Source of the DNA: Sialis fuliginosa
Lineage: Eukaryota; Arthropoda; Insecta; Megaloptera; Sialidae
Direction: 5' to 3'
Assembly (NCBI GenBank): GCA_961205875.1
Contig: OY540822.1
Coordinates: forward strand, 7,814,501-7,878,500
DNA length: 64,000 nt
Shown in pieces: positions 13,130 to 26,576 of this stretch. A program made the position numbers and the translations under genes. Below the pieces are notes generated by a model. It was not told the DNA's origin. It saw nothing but the letters and a program-made list of their open reading frames with translations, and searched no databases. Every line of letters begins with the position of its first letter. The first letter of the stretch is position 1.

Positions 13130-13669
13130 AGGTACTGGCACCAAGTATGGCCGCTATAAGATCAAGGTTTACTGTTTTTGTGATTGACGGGCTTCTTTTT
13201 TGTAATTCTCATGAACTCATCTTACTAATAAAACAAGTAACTTTTTATTTAATCAATTTTATTACCAAAGTCCGCGAATATAGTTTGTTTTTTTAAATTA
13301 TAGCCTTTTATTTTGTTTATGTTTTTTCTCCAGTAATGGATAAAGTAAAACCAGTAATAAGTACGCAGTGATGGACACTTGCAAATGATTTGACACAAAG
13401 GATACAAAATAAAGAATTGTCAAATTTGATACAATGTAAAGCAGTTGCTATGACAATATAATAATTAATAAGTAAATTATACTAATAATTAGTTTAAATG
13501 TCCACCATTTTGACACCTATTGGCCGATTGTCATCAAATCACGCTGTAAGATAGTTAAATATATATATATTAATATTCAGAAACGGTAGTAATCAAATAT
13601 CAACAAATATTTCTAATTCAGTACATTTAATTAAAAAATAGCCATTACTGGGGTCATATGCAAGTACCT
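13130..13669. mobile_element. MITE family A, copy 1
   Basis: The ends are AGGTACTGGCACCAAGT and, inverted, AAGTACCT, with TATA flanks. The body (for example GGGCTTCTTTTTTGTAATTC and TAATGGATAAAGTAAAACCA) is shared with the copies at 36194 and 60278 and with a fragment at 1-85. The short open frame inside it (13099-13296) also exists in copy 3, so it reflects repeat homology and not a gene. Confidence 0.75.
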
Positions 13670-14824
13670 TATATATTTTTCATTATTAATTACCTTGGTC
13701 GTTGGTGGAAAAATAACCTTGATCTAATGTTATAATTTTCAGTTATTTTATTATTTTATTAACATTGACAGTTGGAAAAAACAATAGAAAACAACTTAAA
13801 TATATTTACGTTAATTAGAATTTATAAATTAGTTTCATCCACAATATGGGAAAGTTTCAATGATATTTATGCTTGACAATGTTTTATTAGTGTCTCAGAT
13901 GTCCAATTAGTTAGTTGAAACATTCTCATGAAACCGAATATCAGAAAACTCTTTGTATAGATATAGAATATTTTATTTTAGTTAAATTGCAATACCTGAG
14001 TTTCCTAATAAAATATTTATATTTTTTTAAAACAAAAACCGCGAAAGCTTAGCACCGAAACTTTAATTTGATATTTAAGGTAGCAGACTCGTAAAACCAT
14101 GTAAATTCGAGCGTTTATAAACGTCATCAGCATCTTTATCTTACGACGCGGTGTTTTATTATTTAGACAGTAGCGAAAGGGTTAATGACGGCTCAGTTTA
14201 AACAGCAGTACCAACCTGACAAGTACAAATAATTCCATGTATAAACAGTAACTGGCCAAGCTTGTCATATGTAATATGGATATATGTGATACAGCTACTA
14301 TAATTTAATGTAATTTTGCCGTATGAAATATTACAAGCCCCTACCCTTTCAACCCCTCTATTGTTATTTCTGTCTCTGTTGCTCTGCTTGTTCTACAATA
14401 CTGTGTTAACCATTCTGCATCAAATGATTTATGATTGGGTCTACAGGGAAGGTAATTTTAGTTAAAATATTTTTCATTTAACCAGAAATTAATTCTATTC
14501 AATCAGTTGGTGTATTTATTTTTGAATTAAGTGATGTTGGATTAACAGAGTCGTATTCATGTAGATATTTCCTTTCATTATACTATATTGCACTCATTTA
14601 TCACCATGAAATTTTAGTTCATTCTTCAAATTTTTTAAAAGAGGTTTTTATATACTAATATTTATATACTTATATTTCGTTATCTAAATAAATTAAATTA
14701 AAAATAATAATAATTAAAACGAGTACACAACATTTTGTACAGCAATTTTCATGAATTTTCAATTTAAATTATATGAAAAATAAGTAAAATTATTATTTAT
14801 GATGTTCTTTCTTATTTTCTTATA

Positions 14825-15060
14825 TTTAAATTGATATTTCTCTGATTTCAAATTCGTTGACTAAAATCAAATCCAATCACTCGTTGAAAAGCTACGGCCA
14901 TTATTACAGATCTGCGGCTTGAAAATTTCAATTTTTCACTTTCTATAAAATGTAAAAAAACGTACTTTTAATGAAATCTAAAATTCAATATTTTTTAATC
15001 ATATTTCATGGTTCAAATTTCAACTTTCCATAGAAATATAAATATATAAGAAAATAAAAA
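14825..15060. repeat. Dispersed repeat D, copy 1
   Basis: Blocks such as CTGATTTCAAATTCGTTGAC, AGCTACGGCCATTA and TACTTTTAATGAAATC are collinear with 29515-29790. Its type is unknown and it is non-coding. Confidence 0.6.
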
Positions 15061-16188
15061 GAAACATCATAACTTACTTTATAAATAATAATTTTATTTA
15101 GTTTTCATGTATTTTTTAAATTTAAATCACATTTATTTAAACATTAAAATGCGCGAATATAAAAAAAAGGAAATCGCTTATGCTCAAATTGGGTCACAGC
15201 CGTGACCCCAAAAATTCATTATCTGTACCCAGATATACCCTGAATTCAACGCCAATGCACAGAATTCTAAACAAAACATAATAAATTAAGAAAAATATTC
15301 GAAAATTCAAAAATCGATAAGAGTAAACCTCCGCTTCCGGTTTAGTGATTTCGTTTAAAAAATTCATTTGATACGTGTGGTAGAGAATATTATTATCTAT
15401 AGTTTATGTCCCATTAATTTTATTCTATGTTTTAGTTTGTCAGATTTTTTTTAATACGTATAAGTTAATCCCGTGGCTCCCACGGCATATATTTTATATA
15501 TAAAATACGCAAAAAATTAATTATTATTGTTAATAAATGAAACAATAATCTTTGCATACTATATTTAATTTTACTGACATTTTGATAACTGCTGATTTGA
15601 AGTACGTATGTAAAACACGTCAAATTATTTCGTCAAACTTCAAATTTCAGTTACATCTTTAAAATCGTTACGTAAGGAGTTGGAATTCAATTCACGAACT
15701 AAGGGAAAAAAAACTTTTATCAAATTTGTTACAAATGTGAATCGAACAAAAATTATAGCCCTAACATTCGCCAGGGAAAGTTTCCAAAACATGTTTCCAG
15801 GTGTTGACATGTAAAATTTATACTGTTAAAAAGAAATACGTCAGTAAACTTGCATGTACAGGATGAGTTACAATTATACAGTGCGTTCACGATGAAAGGA
15901 ACAAATTCGTTTAAAATTCAGGTAATTATTTTGTGGAAAAACGCCCGGACCCGTCGATTAGTATTTTTAGTTGCGGATTTTTTGACATAAGAAAATTGTA
16001 TACAGGGTGTCTCAGAAAAAACATATGCAGTCATTATTGATTTTTTTAAATGGAACACCCTATATATTATACCATTTTTGAATTGTACGGTGTATTCTAA
16101 ATACTTTTTGTACAACATATAATATCTTTAAAATCAGCGGTTTTCGGAATAATGACGTTTGAAAATTGACATTTTGAAATACACACAA

Positions 16189-16417
16189 GTCAAATAAAAT
16201 GTTTAAATTGAACAAAAACACTTTGAACATTTTTTAAAAAGCCAACAAAAATAACCTGGTATTGCAAAAAAAAGAAAAAAAAAGAAAAAAAAGAAGAAAA
16301 AAAGGAAAAAAAAGAAAAAAAAAGTTCAATGTTTTTTTTTGGCATACCAGGATGTTTTTGTTGGCTTTTAAAAAAATGTTCAAGGTGTATTTGTTCAATT
16401 TAAACATTTTATTTGAC
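16189..16417. repeat. Inverted repeat with a purine-only loop
   Basis: GTCAAATAAAATGTTTAAAT on the left pairs with ATTTAAACATTTTATTTGAC on the right. Arms are about 80 bases and continue through the AGCCAACAAAAA block. The centre (about 16266-16325) is an uninterrupted A/G tract of some 58 bases. Confidence 0.8.
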
Positions 16418-16830
16418 TTTTGTTTTCAATTTTAAAATTCGATTAATTACAGTTTTTAGGTGAGAAAAAGTGTGAAAAATTTATTTGATCACAAAAAACT
16501 CTATAGTAAGAGGTAACATTTTTTGTTTTCCCCTGTAGCAATAGGTATAAAACATTTTTTATAAGAACTGTAACGACATAACTACCTCAACAGTTTTCAG
16601 TAAAATTTATATATACTTATGTAATATATTTTTTATTGGGTAAAATAAATGATCTTTACTTGAATACCTTTCGAATGGTTGATATTTTTAAACCATAGAA
16701 CAATTCATTCACTTAAAAATGGTATTATTATATAACATATTATATAATATGTCGCATACGCATCCTTGAAAAGGTTAAATTTTATAAATAGACTAATCTC
16801 TATCCCTCTGTTGCCCTGGTCATACTAAAT

Positions 16831-17331
16831 CAGTGGTTCTTAACAAATTTACCGCAAAATTATTAAAGTTCTAATAGGATAAAATGAATCTCTGATCAAT
16901 TGCAACTAAATTTTTAAATGAATACTAAAAACTTCAGAATAAATACATATAAATTAATTTTTCCGGATCTACGTTTTATTTTTTATGTTCTTCATTTCTT
17001 TACTCAACCACGCGAAATCAAAAGGAAGGTTATGATTTTAGCATGTATGTATCCATGTAAGTTGATATGTTTCTTCACAATCTAAACTAATTGGCCGATT
17101 TAAACAAATGAATTACTTTCGGATTTGTCTTGATTGTCCGTGAGTGACATGCTACCTTCGTCTGTTCTGTGAAAATTATTTTTTAAGACAAATTGTTTTA
17201 AACTTTGAATAGTTCAATCTTCCCAATGTTAACTATTTTAAAAATGGTCTTATTATATAAAATTTTCTTCATTTCTGATGTAAGTTATATTTTTTAAGAT
17301 TGTGTCGCTTCGAAAAGGTTAAGGACCACTG
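16831..17331. mobile_element. Probable hAT-type MITE
   Basis: CAGTGGTTCTTAAC at the left and GTTAAGGACCACTG at the right form inverted ends 501 bases apart. The interior repeats related motifs. I found no matching 8-base duplication, so the boundaries are less certain. Confidence 0.5.
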
Positions 17332-17339
17332 TAATTGGT

Positions 17340-20020
17340 AAAATTACACTTATAATTACGAAGTTTTGTCCATTTAGAACATTTTAAAACTCGCGAAAAA
17401 TAATAAAATGAAAAATGCAAAGTATGATAAAATATTTACAAATGTACTTATATTTAATATTAAGTATATTCAATAGCCAGTGTCTTTATCTGTATCACTG
17501 TCTCTCTCTCTTTCAAAACAAGTAGAAATGAAAAATTAAATATTTATTGTTAGAAATTGTGTTACATTTCAAGAACATATACGGCACAAATAAAATCATT
17601 TAGTTTTTCCATTTCTGTTTTATTTTACCTTTTAAAAACACATAATTTCCTTCTTTTTAGATACAAGAGAAAGAAAATAATATATATAAATACATATAAA
17701 AAATATCACTGATATACTGAAGATTATACCATAACAAATTATTAATAAATTATTTTAAATTGGAGAGCTTAAAATAAATGATATCAATAACAAAAGAACA
17801 TTTTTTGTATTCACTGAATTTAATTTAAGAAAATTTCACACTGATGTTCTTCGTGCATATTAGGGAAATCGTTGTGGAAAATAGGACTTCGTAAAGAAAA
17901 AATCTTTACGAGAAATAAAACAAGATTTCAAATGTAATTTATATACATACAGGGTGTAAAATTGAACTATATACAATATAATGGACATAGGGATATCAAA
18001 GTTATTTCAGATGTATGCAAATATTTTATTATTTATATTACAGCAAATTTAATTTTTTTTGTAAATTGTTGACTTATAAGTTTGAAATTTGATACTCAAA
18101 ACAGAAGTTTTAATATTTAATTCACAAACTATAAGTTGTAAAACAATTCATGGCATATTAATTTAAGGCTTCATGTAAAACTATAAAATTGAAATTTGAT
18201 CTTCAAAACAGAATAAATAATTGAGAAAGTACAGAAAATATTCTGCCATGAATTGTGAAACTATTCAATGACTTGAAGATGAAATTTCAAATTGATATAG
18301 AGTTTCTGTATTTTCAAATAATTAAACATGAAACGCTAAGGAAGAGACCGATGAGTAGATGTATAAGAGAAAGATTGTATATGGTTTATCGCATGGTTAA
18401 TAAAAACAAAAGAAGTTTCACTTCATCTCAACGTGGCCAAAAAAATTGTAATAGATAAAACTTATCAAATCCGCTAGCTTCCTAAAAATGAGCATATTCT
18501 AGTTTGATTTTGCCTGATCTGTTTAACATAAAATTATGCATTGCAGGTTTTGGCCACGTTTTCGCGTACCACATTTTTAGTTTCATACTGGCAAAAATTT
18601 GCACAGTACGAATGTTCGGTATAAAAGTAAATTAAAACTACTGATTACAGCGTGATCTCGTTATATCCGTGCTCGTTACAACGAAATTCGATTGTATATT
18701 CCACATTCCCAATTTATAAAATCGACATTACAACCTTAAAAATCACGTTAGTGACTTGTTAATAAAGTTTAATTATTCTTTTAAAATTAACACATAAAAT
18801 AGATGGGTACAGTGTCTGTATTTGAAGCAATGATTGCTATGAGAATGGGGAGTGGAGGCGTTTTATGGTTTATTTGTGTGCTTGTACATTAATATTCAAA
18901 TGAAGAGTGTCGATTGCGTCCCTAATTGCAACAGACCCGGCGTAAGGGATGAGAAACACAAACCTTATTTTAATAAATGTAAATAGATTTTGCTGTTTTA
19001 TATATGTACCCTACTTGTTTTTGTTTTTTTTTTGATTGTTCACTCAATTGGTATATGATCTGTATACAAATCAAAATGATTTACGTTTAAAAATAATATT
19101 TATGTATTTTTTTTAATGAAAAGTTTTTTTTTAAATCAAATCTGGTTAGATTATCTAGTTCAGGAAAATTTTCCTGAATATGTCTATTGTGTGCTATTGT
19201 ACCATTCTGTTCGAATCATACATCCTTCAGAGCTAGCCTATCCAATTCGCATAACAATGGGAAAATTTTTCCGAGTGCAGAATCTTGATATTTAAATTAA
19301 AGCATTTGGTCATGGAATATCTAAAGGCAAAAAAGCCAAAAAACACAAATTCTCAAGCAAAATATTCGAGCCGAAATAAAATAAAATAAAAATTGTAACG
19401 TAAACGTATGTTATATCTTTGTAATAAAAAATAGCGGAAACATTAGAAACTAGACCACTTCAATGTAAAATAATGAAGTTATCAGGTCGACGAAAGTTTT
19501 AAAAATGAACTGCAAACTTTCCTATTTATAGTAATTCATTTTGACTGAGTTTAAATAGGATTCTACAATAATTGATGAATTGAATTAAAAAGGATTACGT
19601 TGATTTATTACGTTTTGCGATCTGTAACTTATTTCATTGGCTTAAAAACTATCAAATTGGACATAATAAACTTTGTTTTAACTTTTTCTAACAGTAAAAT
19701 AGCGAAACATTTGCAGCGGCTACGGCACGGAAAAAAAACTCGTCTGTTACGGCAGCGGAATTCGAAAAATCTATTCAAACCGATACGGCACGTTTATTTT
19801 TATCAAGTCATTTGTTTTTTTTTATACACTATTCGATGCTATCTGACATATATGTAATTTTTTACGATTAAAATTGTTGAAAACATATGAACTAATTATG
19901 TTTTTATAATGTTTATTTATATAAAACAATTATTTATTAGTATTTTAAATACTTAAAACCATACAGATATAATTTGTTGTTGGTTAAATATATTTTTTTA
20001 AATTTACTATGATTGAATAC
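17340..20020. other. AT-rich stretch, little recognised
   Basis: The frames at 18255 and 19600 lack domains. A pogo-like phrase (CTCGTTATATCCGTGCTCG) at about 18656 may be a relic end. Confidence 0.4.
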
Positions 20021-20029
20021 TTCCTTGTT

Positions 20030-20220
20030 TTTCCCCTTGGATCAAATGAGACAAATTACAACTCTTTATGTGTAACTGGGAGAAAAATTGAGATTTGTTC
20101 TTTTTCGCTATTTATTGATAATACAAAATCGTAAATATCTCGGTTCCTATGCGAAGTAATGGGTAATTTTTTCCCTATAACTCCCGCCGGATCGAATGAG
20201 ATCAATTACAGCCCTTCACC
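20030..20220. repeat. Dispersed repeat related to the spacer of the 24.6-25.2 kb inverted repeat
   Basis: Two blocks here match the later spacer on one strand or the other: a GATCGAATGAGAT-type block and GTAAATATCTCG. They are internally repeated (20035-20110 and 20150-20215), each with a GGATCAAATGAGA-like core. No coding capacity is seen. Confidence 0.4.
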
Positions 20221-21533
20221 GGTGATAGGCAATATGTATAAATTAGATTTACATTTTTTAAGAGGTGCGTATATTTGATTGTTATGATATTTATGAAAAC
20301 TTGGGTGGCTTAGCAACGACGAGCGCGTCGGCGTTGTGGGCGACGATGAAGGCGTCGATGTTTTTTTTTTTTTATGGCCTTTGTTTTCACATTTAGCCAG
20401 ATAACCGTGAACGAAGTTGGTGGTTACAGTATGACAATATTCGTGGATAGAGCTTGTGACGATTTACTTTGCTATCGGTAGGAGGTTTTAAAATACCGTT
20501 GATTGAGTCGTTGCTATAGATGCGAAGATAAAGCTGGTCTGTAGGCAGATTAATACCTCGAGGGAGTCTGTCTGGAATTTTCAATGAGCTTATGTACTTA
20601 ATCTATGTTTAGCGTCTCATCATAATTGTGATGTTATTATTATTTTTCTTCTTTTCGTTTGAAGATTACGATGTGCATTGTTTGTTTATATTTCTTGAAT
20701 CTGCACGCGTACGGTGTTGACACTATTAAGAAGTTAATGTAATACAGCGGTTCTTAACCAGTGTTCCGCGAATATGTACAATTTATTTGAGGAGCTGAAT
20801 GATTAGATCTGTATTAGAAGAAAATATTGTACGTTAATTTCCTTCTTTAAATACAGATGTATGTCGAATTACGAATTTTCGTTTAATGATAGTTTTGAAT
20901 AATTTTGGGTTTTTGTGCAAGCGGAGTACCCAATTCATTCCATAAAAGCAGATAATTATGTTAAAGTTTTCAACATCATATTTGTATAAACTGGGATTTT
21001 CACAATTTACGAACATTTAAACTAAAAAACGTGAAAGTCTTGGGAATACTGATAAAGAAATGAGGGTAGGTAGCATTATCAGATATTAGGCTTGACATTT
21101 CAAGCTCAAGTATCACATTAAATTCGATATAAAATTTTTACAAGAGTTACTTTTTTACGAATTATGTTAAATAGGCTTTTATGAATGTATATTTTTTATA
21201 TTTTTATATTAACCTTAATTATTTTTTTCTTTTTCTTTTTAGTTTAGTAATGAAGTGATACATTTTGGGACATTATTTTTACTGTAAAAACTTTACATAA
21301 AGATCTGTAAGCACAAAATGATATGAAATTTCAACGTATTAATTATCTGAACTTGTTTTGGAATTTAAATCAGTTGGTGAGATAATTTATTTTATTATTA
21401 AATATTACCAATGTTTTAATATCACTGATGTTTATAATTACTTCCAGCGCGTGCGAGAAACTTGTCAAACATTTCACCCAACCGTGTTTAATGGTTTGTA
21501 TATGACATTACTAACATTGTATTGTTTCTAGAA

Positions 21534-21655
21534 ATGAGCTGGTCAAGCAATGGTTTATAACTGGTGGTCAGTGGTCGCGGCGTCGACATGACGACAAAGC
21601 GGCCCATGGAGCAATGCAGAAGTGGCCACCAACAGGCGGTCGCACATAACTAAAC
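21534..21655 (+). promoter_or_regulatory. 5' leader of the R7BP-like gene with two upstream ORFs
   Basis: Directly before the start codon lies a GC-richer stretch. A TTGTTTCTAG at 21522-21531 could be a splice acceptor that begins this leader exon. It holds one uORF at 21534-21560 (8 codons) and one at 21588-21653 (21 codons), whose TAA ends two bases before the main ATG. Neither is in frame with the main coding sequence. The position suggests translational control by termination and reinitiation, but this is inference and depends on the leader being transcribed as drawn. Confidence 0.35.
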
Positions 21656-21718
21656 ATGGCTTGTTCCAGCTCACATAACCATCAACATCATGATGATCAA
21701 CTAGTAAACGCTCATTCG
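21656..21718 (+). CDS. RGS7BP: R7BP-like gene, coding exon 1 (start codon exon)
   Basis: The ATG at 21656 lies in a strong start context (A at -3, G at +4), and an in-frame TAA at 21647-21649 stops the frame upstream. The exon encodes 21 residues beginning Met-Ala-Cys-Ser-Ser-Ser and rich in His and Asp. It ends before a GT at 21719 (TCG then GTAACT), in phase 0, matching exon 2. The frame would stop at a TAA just past the donor, so a spliced exon is the sensible reading. The local sequence (21540-21700) has more G, C and CpG than its surroundings. The N-termini of R7BP-type proteins are variable, so homology cannot confirm this exon; a different first exon upstream is possible. Confidence 0.5.
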
Positions 21719-22472
21719 GTAACTAGTAATTAAATTATACTTCTACTAACCTGAATTTATCTATAGAGTCGTCCATTACCAACATTAAAAGTAATTTCCA
21801 CAACTTTTCTTTTTCATCTCATATTTCATGAATGAGAGTGTATGGGATAAAAATTAAAATTAAATTTTGTATTTCCACGATTTCGCTTACAAATATTAAT
21901 TAATTGTTTTATGTTGGTACTAATCATATGAAATATAATACTAGTCTGAATTTTGTTTAACCCCAGTGCTACGTATTCACATCATTCCCTCGACTGTGCA
22001 TTCCGACACAGTCACACCCATTTTTTTTTGTTTCCGAATTTATTTAGGAGACGATAAATAGTAGTTCACAAAATATTTTTATAAGAAAGTTTGAAGACCG
22101 TATAAAAACTGAGCACTCATTTAAAAATAAACTCGATATTTTCTTGTATAATCGATTTTCCGGGAACATTTAAAATACCCCACGAGTAGAGTACATATCT
22201 ACTGTATCTTATTTTTCATCGATTGTTCAATCAGACAAACGGTTAATCTTTATTTGTTTTGTTTCTGTGTTAACGTCAGATACAGATAAACGAACACATA
22301 TAACAATTTATATTTATGATGAATGAAAATTTATTAAATTTAATTAATCATCAGAGTGAAATTAACGCAAGCATAACATTTGCCGATTATTTTGTTTATG
22401 GTTGTATTATAATTTGTACTAGTTAATTAAGGTAGGGTTACTCTTATTATTATAAGCAGGAATACATACTAT

Positions 22473-23011
22473 GGGTACGTTTACACAGCGCTTTTATTCC
22501 GGTTTAACTATAACCGATGTAATAAAACTGGGTGTAAAAGTCCGTGTAAACGGCACTTTACACTCGACATAACTAATCGAGTTTAGTTATGCGGATATAC
22601 GGGAATAGCATAAGTAAACCGGAATAGAACAGGAGTAAAAATGTGTGTAAACTGCATGGATATAGTTATACCTATTTAGCCAACCTCAAAAAATATAAGT
22701 ATCTACGGAGTATAGGAATTTCATCGTAATGCACTTCGCATTAATATTTGAAAAAGCGTCGTCAGTTAAAATATGGTTAAAACATCCGAGACGAAGAGAT
22801 GGAAAACAAAAGAAACGTGATTTGTAGGACATAAAAGAATATTTTTGAAATTTCTTGTTGGTACACCATCGAATTTATAGTGTATTTCAAATCGAAATTA
22901 TAATTCCAGCTGACGTCACTTATTCTCGTATGTGTAAACACCACCACTTGAAACGGTTTTATTACATCGGTTATAGTTAAACCGGAATAAAAGTGCTGTG
23001 TAAACGTACTC
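22473..23011. mobile_element. MITE with about 55-base TIRs, in intron 1
   Basis: The ends GGGTACGTTTACACAGCGCT and GAGTACGTTTACACAGCACT (on the other strand) continue as matching inverted repeats to a TAATAAAAC block. The flanks show TAT on both sides, a three-base duplication as in PIF/Harbinger-type elements. The interior has further GTGTAAA motifs and no coding frame. Confidence 0.75.
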
Positions 23012-24580
23012 TATGTTACAGTACATATAAATAGACTAATTGTAAGATGAGGCTATACTAAATGTTTCATTATTTTAACTATTTTCTTCTAAAAACCTTA
23101 CGTAAATGAGTTGCAATGTTTTAATATCATTTAAATTAAGTTCTATTTTTGATTTAATTTAGAATCTTGTTACATAGTTAGTGCAGATGACAACATATGA
23201 ATTCTATTTTTGTTCTAATTAAGTATCTTATTTCTTCTAGAAAAGGGAAATGTAAAATAAGAATCTTATAAAACTTTTTAATTGAAGTTTGTAATTTTGT
23301 TTATTACGATATATATGTCTATGTCACAGAAGGTGAATACGTAAATTTTTTATAATGTTTTATGTAATTCTGATCGAGATTCAAAGAAAAAAAATGAAAA
23401 AAGCGGGAAAATACTCAATGTAATCTTCACACAATGATTGAATGAATTTTTAATTTTATTCTTTTGTTACAAATGAAAAAAAATGTATGCCCATACGTTC
23501 GCAGATGGAAAATTGTTCTATGAATTATACATTTTCTTAAGAGTACATCATATTTGTTTATTCACAAAGAATAATTTAATTATATGAATAATTTACATCT
23601 CATTTTATTTGAAACAATGCAGAATTTTTTTTTTTCATTACAATTTTGATATTTTACATATTCAGTCATTTTTAATGAGACGATTTAAAACATCATTACT
23701 GAATGAATAACACGCGGGCCGCATTAAGTATGATATGTTCATATCGTACTCATTATATTATTGAAATTAACGTATTCCAGTATCCTATGTATGTAGTACT
23801 CCACACGAATTTAAAAATTTTTCGTTTAGTTTTACAGTCAGGATTAGAAAAAATCCGAAAAAAATCCCGTTGGTTTTATAATAATATATACATTTGTACA
23901 TATTACATAATTTAAATATAATATTTAAATCTTATTCGAGAATTCCGGGCAACTTCTAGACATTTTGAACAGTTTTTTATTCTAAATTAATCGGAAACTA
24001 CCCAACCAAACACAGCTTTGTTTGATACTATTAAAAGCACTTTTCATGAGCTTTTACAATGATGCACCATAAGTAGAAGGTTGCTGTTTAAAAAAAGTGA
24101 GTGGCTGGGACTTACATTCTTCATCTTTCATATTACAGAAATGATTTCAAATAATTTTCAATATATTTTATTTGTTCAGACAAATAACTCCTTTTCAAAA
24201 ATTGCGGAACCCTAACTATATTTATATTCACAAAGCCCCTCTTTCCCCAACTCATTTTTTTATAAGACATTAAAATAAAACAAATATTATTTTATCGATA
24301 GCTATTCAATGCCAAATCAGATTATTGTGAAACCCTTAATTTTTTGTAGAACTCTAGAGCGACTTATATATTTAATTAATATTATTATAAAAATAGATTT
24401 AAAGATTTTACCATCAATCAGTGATAAAATTAACATTCCTATTAAAAATAACAATAACTTTTTTATGTACCTATATTATAAAAGGCTGTAACTTGTAACT
24501 ACTTCAGAAATTATCGAAATGATTTAAAATTTGAATACGTAAAAGTAGATATTTTAAGATTAATCTGGAGTTTGTTTATA

Positions 24581-25161
24581 CCCGGGAAAAAATTTCAGAT
24601 CTGAAGTGATCTCGGTTGATCTTCATTTTGGAACAAATCAGATCTTTGTAAAAAAATAAACTTTTGTCTACCTTAAATAACAAATACACATATACTACCT
24701 ATATAGAAACCTTGTTTATAATTTAATCAATTAAAAAAAATTGTACAGAAACGTATTGAATGATATTTGAGGCCCGTGTATTAAATTAATAAATAAATTC
24801 ACAACACACCCCCTGTCACAGATGAAGGGTTATAATTGGTCTCATTCGATCCAGCGGGAAAAATACTTCGGGATACTAGGTGAATTTTTCTCTGTTTCGC
24901 TACTTATGGTATTCATTATAGAAAATCGTAAATATCTCGTGAATTTATTTATTAATTTAATACACGGGCCTCAAATATCATTCAATACGTTTCTGTACAA
25001 TTTTTTTTTAATTGATTAAATTATAAACAAGGTTTCTATATAGGTAGTATATGTGTATTTGTTATTTTAGGTAGACAAAAGTTTATTTATTTACAAAGAT
25101 CTGATTTGTTCCAAAATGAAGATCAACCGAGATCACTTCAGATCTGAAATTTTTTCCCGGG
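24581..25161. repeat. Near-perfect inverted repeat, about 220-base arms, inside intron 1 of the R7BP-like gene
   Basis: The left arm (24581-24801) and right arm (about 24940-25161) are reverse complements, with only two substitutions and one A-run length change that I could find. Both outer ends are CCCGGG-like (CCCGGGAAAA against TTTTCCCGGG). The spacer of roughly 138 bases resembles sequence at 20030-20220 (catcgaatgagat-type and gtaaatatctcg blocks). It could be a fold-back element or a recent duplication-inversion. An RNA through this intron would form a hairpin of about 220 base pairs. Confidence 0.9.
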
Positions 25162-26245
25162 TTGTTGAAAAGAACTATATCGCCAACTAAGAGATTTTTT
25201 CAATTCACCCAGTATGTTAATATTATATTAGCTTGATGTTATAAAGCTTAAGAAACAACATAAATGTACATTTATTGTTGAAAATAAAGCCGAAAATTAG
25301 CTTGACAGAATAAGTGTGTTTTTATGTTTATTTAAGGACAGGTCGTATTAAATGAGTATATTATTCACATTAGATCAAATTAGAGTACTTTTATTTTGTT
25401 ATTTGCTTATGTAACAAGACACATATATATAATATCGAATTACAAATGTATGTATTATAGATATTTGTTATTTAATACATAACATAGTTATATAAAGTTT
25501 TTTTATGAAATTATGATTAAAACTCAATCAAGGCAACGAATGTTATCGATATGAATAAAATAACGAAAAACTAGATTAAACGTTTTAATGACAAGGTTTT
25601 TCTAGTTTTTTTTTCGTTGTCGATAGATTACATAGGAAAATCAACACTATTTAAGATGCATGCCAATTTTTGCTCTTTAATTAATCGTATGTCAATCTTG
25701 TAAATATATTTTTTCCTGTAAAGAAACTTGATTTTAATTGACTATTAGTTTGAAATTTCTTTTTCCTATATAAGTTCTAACAAATAATTAAAATACAGAA
25801 AACAGCTTCCCCAGTAGATTGAAAGGAAACTAAGTAATACAGTTTTAATTCAATTCTATTTTTAGCAAATATTTGTACGTATACAGTAGAACTTCCATAA
25901 CCTTCATAAGTCGCAAATATACATAATCTTATTATACTTCCAAGGCTTTTGTAATTCGAATTTTCCTTCATTTAACCCCTACAACTCAAAATACTCTATA
26001 ACTCGAATTTTTTCTACTATATTTGAAATAACATTAAATCCCCTTGATACTGTACTTAGATTCTATACACCTAAGGCGGTTTAGGCTTAAGAAACCTAGA
26101 TATTTGTTTATGGCCTAGGTTCTGTAATTTCAACCAGAAATAATAAAACCTCATGTATGCCTTGTTTTCGATTCATTCTTTCTTTACATTTTCAGGTTCT
26201 CTAATTAATATTACCTTAAAATTAAATTTTTTCCCAATTTTCTGC

Positions 26246-26468
26246 CAGTGTATTCAAAATTAAAAGTTACGAATTTTTATTTTGAAAACTAAGTTGGTTT
26301 CATTAATGGTAATTACGATTTTTTAACTAAAAAAATAATGAACTTTTATTTGATACATTTTTAATCCGAAATAATTTCTTTTTTCTTTTTAACAATTTAA
26401 TGTATGTACTCATTGTGATTTAAAAGAAATTATTTCAACAACAGCAAAATTTTATTTTGAACACCTGG
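26246..26468. mobile_element. Short TIR element 110 bases upstream of exon 2
   Basis: The left end CAGTGTATTCAAAATTAAAA and the right end TTTTATTTTGAACACCTGG form imperfect inverted repeats. Related starts occur at 11360 and 30546 (GTGTTCAAAATAAAA). It is non-coding and closely precedes the exon 2 acceptor. Confidence 0.5.
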
Positions 26469-26576
26469 AATAAATATAGAGGGAGGGGGGGGGGTATTGG
26501 AATTTCCAAGGTTGCTTTTGGTTCTGTATTTGTTTTTTTTTGAATGAAAGAGGTTTGTTATATATTTCTGTTCCAG

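Noticed and set aside
13099-13296. 65-codon frame similar to the one at 60271-60501
   Set aside because: The similarity comes from two copies of a MITE family; the frame is not maintained in the third copy at 36194.
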